A stretch of DNA of 13,509 nt, from positions 1-13,509 of the forward strand of contig WTXG01000560.1 in NCBI GenBank assembly GCA_022496185.1, written 5' to 3'. How positions within the stretch are numbered: position 1 is the stretch's first letter; each line of letters opens with the position of its first letter. The position numbers and the translations under genes are program-made. Of this stretch, positions 8,874 to 13,509 are shown one piece after another. The notes beneath the pieces were generated by a model, which saw only the letters and a program-made list of their open reading frames with translations, had not been told where the DNA came from and did not search any database. This DNA comes from Multifurca ochricompacta. Lineage: Eukaryota > Basidiomycota > Agaricomycetes > Russulales > Russulaceae.

Positions 8874-8887
8874 AGAAGAGGGGGTGA
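8874..8887 (+). other. Polypurine tract of element B
   Basis: AGAAGAGGGGGTGA directly precedes the TG of the 3' LTR, the position where plus-strand DNA synthesis is primed in LTR retrotransposons. Confidence 0.85.
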
Positions 8888-9481
8888 TGTTACGAACCCC
8901 ACCAAGCATGCCTCTTTTCTTCACACTCCCCTCTGAGAACCCAGCCCTTCCACCTACACTACACTTTCTGATTACGTCTCCATCCTGGGACCCATCACAT
9001 GCTCTCCACCCATCCCCATAACTTGTTGATACCTTGTTGACTTCTATTTGCCTATGTTTACTTCTTTATCTCCTATCCATTATCTTCTTATTGTTACGAC
9101 CAGACACTTACTTAATACCCTATCAGAAGCTCGACTTTACGCCCTCCACTTCCATATATTTGGGCCCACCTGACTCCGTGTTTCTTATCTCCTAGATGCC
9201 CATTCAATTACATATATAAGTTCGCTGTAACTACACTGTAGACCTCAGACTCAACTTATTGAATACATCAGTGTTCATCTTCTGGACTTCCCTTTGAAAC
9301 CTCTGACTCGCTCGTCTCAGTGCTTCCAGCACTTCCCCGCTTAACATTGTCTTAGGGAACAGCCCCTTTGACTTTGACTCATCCCCTTTAAACTCCAAGG
9401 GGTCTTGTTGACTTCTTATCTGAAACTCTTGACCCACGCTGTCGCACAAGTTGTGCAGAATGTCCCACACTGGACATAACA
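8888..9481 (+). repeat. 3' LTR of element B
   Basis: 594 bp from TGTTACGAACCCC to CATAACA, colinear with 1980-2573 with no gaps. Its TATA box is at 9213-9220. Compared with the 5' copy it keeps CG at 7 sites the 5' copy lost, and lost 8 that the 5' copy kept. At 5 more sites one copy reads TG and the other CA. Confidence 0.97.
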
Positions 9482-9486
9482 GCCTG
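9482..9486. repeat. Right target-site duplication of element B
   Basis: GCCTG, the partner of GCCCG at 1975-1979 with one CG to TG change. Confidence 0.85.
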
Positions 9487-9643
9487 GTCCTAATGGATAG
9501 ATCTTGCAATCTAGTGTAGCAGGTGCTTCTGGTTTTAGCTCAATCTTGTGATCCCAGGTTTGTGCTGCTGGGAATCGTTGTGCCTCTTGGTCGCTAAAAA
9601 CTTTTGATGTCAATGATATTCTTTTGGGATGATCTGATCCCAA
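9482..9643 (-). pseudogene. Element A reverse transcriptase, N-terminal part
   Basis: Minus-strand start of the RT domain of the older element: VFSDQEAQRFPAAQTWDHKIEL, then TLDCKIYPLGPG, where element B begins. The frame continues at 1979 (GEQEALNKFLDKHL). It lies one base out of phase with the protease upstream because of a single-base deletion near 9601, in a GG next to a T run on the coding strand. Confidence 0.87.
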
Positions 9644-10170
9644 GTCTGCTCTGTTGTGTCTTTAGCTTTGATTGCTAATTCTTGTGCTATATTCATATGT
9701 TTAAGTTGACTATTTGGTAGATTGAATGTGAGTGATTGACTGAGGGTCCCCATTGTCCAATTGATATCCGGGTTGTTTGCTGCAAGCCAGGGGTACCCAA
9801 GGATCATTTCGTCGGTACCAATGGATGCGATGTAGAAGCGATGGTTTTGTCATTTATCCTCAGTTGTGACATTGAGATCCATGCATCGCGTGATGGTGTG
9901 TGTTTGATTTGGTGATCTGTCTGTGTTCTGGAGTTTTTTAGGAATTGTTAATTGTTTTGTGGGGAGGCGATGTTTTATGACTATTTGATAGTTAATGAAG
10001 TTCTCGGTTGCACCACTATCAATGAGTGCTTGTATATGGGCCTTCTTTGTCACATCATGTAAGGGGACAGATATTTTCATTGACTTTAGAGATGATCTAT
10101 ATACATGATGTGAGATTATTGCTCGAATGTAGGCCATCCCATTCAAGCGATGTAAAAATCCTCATCGCCA
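9610..10170 (-). pseudogene. Element A aspartic protease region
   Basis: Retroviral-type protease of the older element. The minus-strand reading gives MKISVPLHDVTKKAHIQAL, then the active site IDSGATENFINYQ, CMDLNVTTEDK, and after a TGA (9850-9852) HRFYIASIGTDEMILGYPWL and NNPDINW. The order and spacing match the protease of element B. A second TGA (9610-9612) follows IIPKEYH, at the same place as the stop in element B after VYH; Arg would fit both. The frame is -1 relative to gag and overlaps its end, so either a ribosomal frameshift or an old indel separated them. I see no canonical slippery heptamer at the overlap. Confidence 0.85.
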
Positions 10171-11510
10171 CTAAATTTCTCCTGGAGTTTTTGGCGTTGT
10201 TCATCTGTCATGGTTCTAAGGGCCATGGCAAGCACATTGAGATCCACTGTGGGGGTGATTGACGCATCGGTAGAGTCGGGCACTTTTGCAGGTACCACCG
10301 CAGTTGTAGGTACTTCAGTGACCATGGCGGTGTGGGCTGGCATGGGGGTACTCCCACGTGTTTTCTTATTCGGGCAGTCCCGGACCAGGTGTCCTCATCT
10401 ACCGCATTCAAAACATCATCCTTCTTTTTTGTATTGTTCTTTCTCTTCAGCCATCATGGCTTTCTTTATGACTTCGGGGGTAGAGGCATCATGGTCACGT
10501 CGTCGATAGAATGTAAACTTATTGCCACGTGGTGGCATGTTGGTTGTGGGTCTCATGCCAAGGGCATCTTTACTATACAACCAATTAGCGTGATGCTTCC
10601 TAGCAGACACTGCTGCTTCATCAAAGGTTTTGGGCTGATCGAATAGAAGCATTGTTTGGACAAGATGCGTGGGGAGGCCTCGGTGAAAGTATTGCCAAGC
10701 GGCCAGATCATTGATATGAAGTTCTGCCCTTGTGGCCAGTGTGTGAAATTCGGCGATATAGTCATCAATATTAGAATCGCGCATTTGTAATCGATCTAGC
10801 GCACATAGTGCTTTTTGTCCTGCCGCTACGTCGGCCCACGCCTCTCGGAAGATCTGTTTGAATCCAGCCCAAATGTATGGAACTCGGATGTTCCCTTCTT
10901 TGATGTTGGTCAACCACTTGATTTGGTCCACCACCCATCGATCCACCCTGGGCCCTCATATTAATCCCAGAGTATATGCGACTCTGGTTCTTTCATTTTG
11001 GACTGTGGCCACATTTTTGTTTAAGCTGAAGAATAGTTCTAATTTCGCAAGCCAATCCATGGACATATCGCGGTTTCCTTCGAAGAAAGGTGGTGGTACA
11101 CCTGTTATGGTTCCACCCCCTTGATTTACTGTTCCTGCCCCCAAGGCAGGAGGGCCTAAAGGTGGTTTGTCAGGGTTTCTGCCTATGGCTCGGGTGGTCA
11201 CAGCGGTTCTCCCCTTGGGGCTTCATTCAGGTCAACTGGGGTGCGACTTGACAATGTCCTCCTCTGCGGCCCATCGTGCCTGTCTAGTGTTCAGTCTAGC
11301 TGCCATTGTATGTGGGGTGGCGGTTCATGTTTCAATGTCGATGGTGTCGTCTGCTGCCACAAGTAGGGCAAATCGGTTGTGGAGATCAAACAGTAAGTCT
11401 CCACCTTCTCTGGGTTCTGACTCTTCGGTCGATAGGTATTGTCATGGAGATGTTTTGTCGAAGGACATTCATTCGGACGGCGGGGTTCTGGGCTTGCGTG
11501 TTGAAGACAT
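10143..11510 (-). pseudogene. Element A Gag
   Basis: Gag of the older element. The ATG at 11510-11508 (MSSTRKPRTPPSE) starts a frame that stays in phase for 455 codons to 10143 with no indel but with eight internal TGA codons (first coordinates 11469, 11442, 11325, 11232, 11223, 10956, 10416, 10395) and no TAA or TAG. Recognisable parts are the capsid core (VPPPFFEGNRDMSMDWLAK, RVAYTLGLI, DDYIAEFHTLATRAELH, FHRGLP) and a CCHC knuckle at about 10412-10374 (C-x2-C-x4-H-x4-C, CFECGR then GHLVRDC). That knuckle has one stop inside it and one just before it. Most of these stops sit where Arg reads naturally (LGLI-stop-GPRVDRW). The 168-codon plus-strand ORF over this area is an antisense shadow. 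Confidence 0.87.
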
Positions 11511-11587
11511 CGCAATCGGGTGTCGGGCAAGGGATGTGTCGTCGTTGCCTTGCAGTTCTGGTGAGTTCTTCTGTCTAGTTCTTTGTA
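11511..11587 (-). other. Element A leader between primer site and gag
   Basis: 77 nt between the primer binding site and the gag ATG. I see no ORF or structure in it that stands out. Confidence 0.5.
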
Positions 11588-11598
11588 AAGTCTGTTCT
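11588..11598 (-). other. Self-priming primer binding site of element A
   Basis: On the minus strand AGAACAGACTT follows the LTR end TGACACA with no gap. It is a perfect 11-nt complement of 11875-11865 (AAGTCTGTTCT), the predicted first bases of the RNA. This is the Tf1/sushi arrangement, in which the RNA 5' end primes its own reverse transcription. Confidence 0.8.
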
Positions 11599-11779
11599 TG
11601 TGTCACAGCAAGGTGCAGTGCTGTGTCAGGGTTCAGGATTCAAGGTCATTGGTCAAGAGTCAAGTCTGTCTAGCAAGTCTAATCAAGACTGAGGCAAGTT
11701 GTGCCAGTCAAGGGGCACACGTGTGAGGCGAAGTTGAGCAGCGACACTAAGTCCTGCCACAAGGTTTGGGGTTCGAAGT

Positions 11780-11803
11780 CCTTCTAAGGCACAGCTTAGA
11801 AGG
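11780..11803 (-). other. Hairpin in U5 of element A
   Basis: A 9-bp perfect inverted repeat (CCTTCTAAG / CTTAGAAGG) with a 6-nt loop, within the transcribed leader of element A. Self-priming elements need a folded 5' leader, so a role in priming is possible but unproven. Confidence 0.45.
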
Positions 11804-11864
11804 TTCAAGTGGGGGTTCTTTCGGTTCAGAAGAGTGAGTCCTAATACACCTGTATTGCTACAGA

Positions 11865-11875
11865 AGAACAGACTT
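11865..11875 (-). other. Predicted RNA 5' end / self-primer of element A
   Basis: On the minus strand AAGTCTGTTCT begins 33 nt after the first base of the TATA box and is the exact complement of the primer site at 11598-11588. Confidence 0.7.
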
Positions 11876-11900
11876 AGCATCCTGTCCTGTACTACTAGGC

Positions 11901-11908
11901 TTTATATA
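11901..11908 (-). promoter_or_regulatory. TATA box of element A LTR
   Basis: TATATAAA on the minus strand, placed correctly for the RNA start predicted independently from the primer complementarity. Confidence 0.75.
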
Positions 11909-12034
11909 CATGTTCAGTACCTATGAGGGTTGGTTCTGGTAGTTACTAGAGCATTCACTAGGTAATCTAATGGTTGTACAGTAGAATACCCCAGATGGAT
12001 AAAGAAGGGGGAGGGGTTGCGCCCTCTGGATGTT

Positions 12035-12066
12035 GATCAGTAAGCCACTAAGTAAGATCAGTAAGC
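12035..12066. repeat. Short direct repeats in U3 of element A
   Basis: GATCAGTAAGC occurs at 12035-12045 and 12056-12066, with further AGTAAG and AATCAGTCAGC variants nearby. It lies upstream of the TATA box, where enhancer repeats are often found; no factor is identified. Confidence 0.4.
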
Positions 12067-12628
12067 AAATCAGTCAGCATATAATAAGTCCCTCATAAGC
12101 AAGTCATGTGTGTATCTGCGTGATATGGTAAATATAGAAAAGAAAAAGTAAACAACATGATGCACATGACTCCAATACCAGCAGATGAAACTGCCACACC
12201 TTGTATACCAGTTTCACTTTCCCACCATGCAACATGAGCATGTTCTCAACCTCGAGAGTGATGCAAGTGGTGTGTGCATGCCAGAAGTAGGCATTCAAAT
12301 ATGTCAAGCATTCAGCTTGCATAAGCAAATCTACAACTTGTATGCAAAACTTACAACCCCACACTTCTCGTCAACTTGTTCTCACCTTGCTGGCTGGCAA
12401 CATGTTTGTTCAATTGTGAACAGCAGTGTGCTCATTTAACTCATTTCCACCTATGATTGATGTTGACACAGGATGTGTCTGGAGATGCTTCAGGCATCTA
12501 AGGATCGCTTTAGCTGTAGATAAGATTAGATTAGGTTCCGGAGTTTCGGACTTTTTACGATATCTTTATTACATTTCTTTCTGACCTTACTCAGCTGATT
12601 AGTGATACCTTTAGTAATGCGCAGTAAG

Positions 12629-12771
12629 CACGTGATATCTCTTTGGCCAATGGCCTTAATCCCTCTTCTGTTTATTGTCCGGCACTTGTGGACTTATTCC
12701 CAGTGCGCACAGACCATTTCCCCTGGCCCCCATGGGTATATAAGGGTGTCTGTTTCGTCTCCTACACTTCA
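12629..12771 (+). promoter_or_regulatory. Polymerase II promoter: E-box, CCAAT, TATA
   Basis: CACGTG at 12629-12634, CCAAT at 12647-12651 (inside the palindromic GGCCAATGGCC) and TATATAAG at 12737-12744. Using the 33-34 nt TATA-to-start spacing seen in both elements here, transcription would start at 12770-12771, exactly the first base of the duplicated 39-nt sequence. The element or gene it drives is not identified. Confidence 0.55.
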
Positions 12772-12796
12772 GAGTTCCTTCTACCTCTGAAGTGTA
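12763..12796. repeat. 12-bp perfect inverted repeat over a splice-donor-like site
   Basis: TACACTTCAGAG (12763-12774) and CTCTGAAGTGTA (12785-12796) with a 10-nt spacer. The right arm contains the exon end and GTA of the donor-like GTAAGT at 12794. If transcription starts at 12771 most of the left arm would be absent from the RNA. Confidence 0.7.
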
Positions 12797-12920
12797 AGTC
12801 CCATTTAGTTTACTCTCTACTTCCTTTAGACTAACGCTCTATGTAGAACTTGTCTTTTCTAGGTCAGTAGTGTAGTAATATAGAGTTCCTTCTACCTCTG
12901 AAGTAACTTGTCTTTTCTAG
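12771..12920 (+). repeat. 39-nt duplication, one copy split by an intron-like segment
   Basis: The 23 nt at 12771-12793 and the 16 nt at 12847-12862 recur joined, without mismatch, at 12882-12920. The junction in the second copy is between 12904 and 12905. The 19 bp between the two copies (12863-12881) are not part of the repeat. Confidence 0.95.
12794..12846 (+). other. Putative 53-nt spliceosomal intron
   Basis: It starts GTAAGT, ends TGTAG, and has a CTAAC branch-point-like sequence at 12831-12835, 11 nt before the end. Its length is typical of basidiomycete introns. It is exactly the piece missing from the second copy of the flanking 39 nt, and base identity at the edges allows no other boundary. 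Confidence 0.6.
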
Positions 12921-13134
12921 CCTAACCCGCTACTAACCACAGTCAGTATAACCAGCAGCATGATTGTTTGACAGGTTATGGGCCCTGCCGCTCATACTGA
13001 CTGTTAAATTCCCTTTTGTTCATAAACAGCCCAACTCGCTTTCGCACATCAAGCTCACAAAAGCTTCCAAGTCTTTCCCACCAGCTTCTTCCAGTGAGCT
13101 TTCATATTTACTGTCTGTGCACCTTAACACCCCA

Positions 13135-13163
13135 CAGGATGACGCAGTTTACTGCTCATCCTG
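13135..13163. other. Hairpin with TTTA loop
   Basis: CAGGATGA and GCAG pair with CTGC and TCATCCTG around a TTTA loop, giving a 12-bp stem with a single bulged C (13143). No run of T follows, so it is not a simple terminator. Function unknown. Confidence 0.5.
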
Positions 13164-13509
13164 AACTGTTTGGCTAGCCCTTCGGGGTTCTTGCAAAAGA
13201 TGACGAGGGACCCTAAGCGGGTGAAACATCTTAAGCTCCTTGAGTGCGCACTAGGTATTAGTAACCTTCATAGTTGTAGCTGGGTCTTCGTCCCATAGAT
13301 AGCTTTAGTAGGCCTATAGCCAGAAGCTTGTGGCTTTAAGTCCAGTCAATGCTTGGCTCTGTCTGTAAGCCGGGTTTAGCGACCCGCATGTAGAGTTTAG
13401 GGTCTAGAACAAGGCATGGGTAGTCACTCCCATGACGCTTGGGCTCGATACAAGTAGGCTGCACTACTATAGTCTATACATAGTAGATATAGTCTTCATC
13501 TCTGGGCAT

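Larger units (their letters stand above)
1980..9481 (+). mobile_element. Element B: complete nested chromovirus-type LTR retrotransposon
   Basis: A full-length 7502-bp Ty3/gypsy element inserted antisense into the reverse transcriptase of element A. Order: 594-bp 5' LTR, self-primer binding site, gag, protease, RT, RNase H, integrase with C-terminal chromodomain, an extra zinc-knuckle ORF, polypurine tract, 594-bp 3' LTR. It is flanked by a 5-bp duplication. Gag to chromodomain appears to have been a single ORF originally (start region 2593, stop 7577-7579). It is now broken by ten TGA codons and about eight single-base deletions, with an eleventh TGA in the extra ORF. The LTRs are identical outside CpG-type sites, suggesting recent insertion. 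Confidence 0.95.
9482..12470 (-). mobile_element. Element A (older Ty3/gypsy), 5' half
   Basis: Proximal part of the older minus-strand element: 5' LTR 12470-11599, self-primer site 11598-11588, gag, protease and the first codons of RT, up to the insertion of element B. It carries more nonsense changes than element B per unit length of gag (eight TGA in about 1.4 kb). Confidence 0.92.
11599..12470 (-). repeat. 5' LTR of element A
   Basis: 872 bp bounded by a perfect 7-bp inverted repeat (TGTGTCA at 12470-12464 on the minus strand, TGACACA ending at 11599). The inner end abuts the primer site. It contains a TATATAAA box (11908-11901) and a predicted RNA start at 11875. No second LTR is in the window, so the outer end rests on the inverted repeat alone. 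Several ORFs of 60-90 codons inside it have no coding character. Confidence 0.75.
12471..13509. other. Non-coding flank right of element A
   Basis: About 1 kb with no ORF of convincing coding character on either strand (the longest are 60-70 codons with no recognisable motif). It holds a plus-strand promoter, an intron-like segment with a duplicated spliced counterpart, and several hairpins (12763-12796, 13135-13163, a UUCG-loop stem near 13178-13187, CATGGG/CCCATG around 13416-13435). It could be a host gene 5' region or part of a further element. I cannot assign it. Confidence 0.6.

Noticed and set aside
958..11471. In-frame TGA codons as a reassigned (sense) codon
   Set aside because: The positions call mostly for Arg, not Trp, the elements are otherwise decayed, and the LTRs show the same CG to TG change outside coding sequence. 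Natural gene ends also include TAA and TAG.
11167..11673. 168-codon plus-strand ORF
   Set aside because: Antisense to the gag frame of element A, which has family motifs. The absence of stops on this strand is a by-product; no motif is seen.
11998..12017. Purine tract GATAAAGAAGGGGGAGGGG as a PPT of a further plus-strand element
   Set aside because: No TG...CA LTR start follows it and it lies inside the U3 of element A's LTR.
12104..12439. ORFs of 84-86 codons on both strands
   Set aside because: They lie inside the LTR of element A, overlap each other and show no motif or coding bias.
12964..13164. 66-codon ORF downstream of the promoter
   Set aside because: No recognisable domain, skewed composition, no supporting context, and it overlaps a strong hairpin.
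1..13509. tRNA, rRNA, CRISPR array or bacterial operon features
   Set aside because: No cloverleaf with A/B boxes, no rRNA-like core, no regularly spaced repeats, and all recognisable proteins are retrotransposon proteins of eukaryotic type.

Overview
The window is non-host-like DNA made almost entirely of two nested, dead Ty3/gypsy LTR retrotransposons, followed by about 1 kb of non-coding DNA carrying a polymerase II type promoter. The source is a fungus, most likely an Agaricomycete basidiomycete. The grounds are the element type (self-priming gag-pol elements, one with an integrase chromodomain) and a 53-nt intron-like segment with GTAAGT and CTAAC signals. That placement is an inference; no host gene is present to fix it.

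Layout. 1-136 is short foreign sequence rich in small palindromes that cuts off the integrase of the older element. The older element (A) lies on the minus strand: LTR 12470-11599, gag 11510-10143, protease and the start of reverse transcriptase 10170-9482, then (after the interruption) reverse transcriptase, RNase H and a truncated integrase from 1979 to 136. The younger element (B, plus strand, 1980-9481) is inserted inside A's reverse transcriptase. B has two 594-bp LTRs, gag, protease, RT, RNase H, integrase with chromodomain, and an extra 367-codon ORF with tandem zinc knuckles between pol and the 3' LTR. Removing B and one copy of its 5-bp target duplication puts A's RT frame back in phase.

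History. B's two LTRs differ at 25 bases. All are transitions, and all fall in 20 dinucleotides readable as CG, TG or CA; there are no transversions or indels. In both elements every premature in-frame stop I could place (about 23) is TGA, nearly always where Arg (CGA) is expected, and two catalytic Asp codons of B became Asn by CG to CA. B was therefore probably inserted recently and then hit by CpG-directed mutation. B also has about eight single-base deletions, all in 3.96-5.76 kb. Neither element can encode a working polyprotein.

Priming. In A an 11-nt site directly after the 5' LTR is perfectly complementary to the predicted RNA 5' end (about 33 nt after TATA), the Tf1/sushi self-priming arrangement. 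B shows the same geometry with 9 of 11 pairs, and both mismatches fit CpG decay.

The right end (12471-13509) has no supported gene. It holds an E-box/CCAAT/TATA promoter on the plus strand and an unusual 39-nt duplication: the upstream copy is split by a 53-bp GT-AG intron-like segment and the downstream copy lacks exactly that segment, as if copied from spliced RNA. This and the extra zinc-knuckle ORF of B are the two most unusual things in the window.
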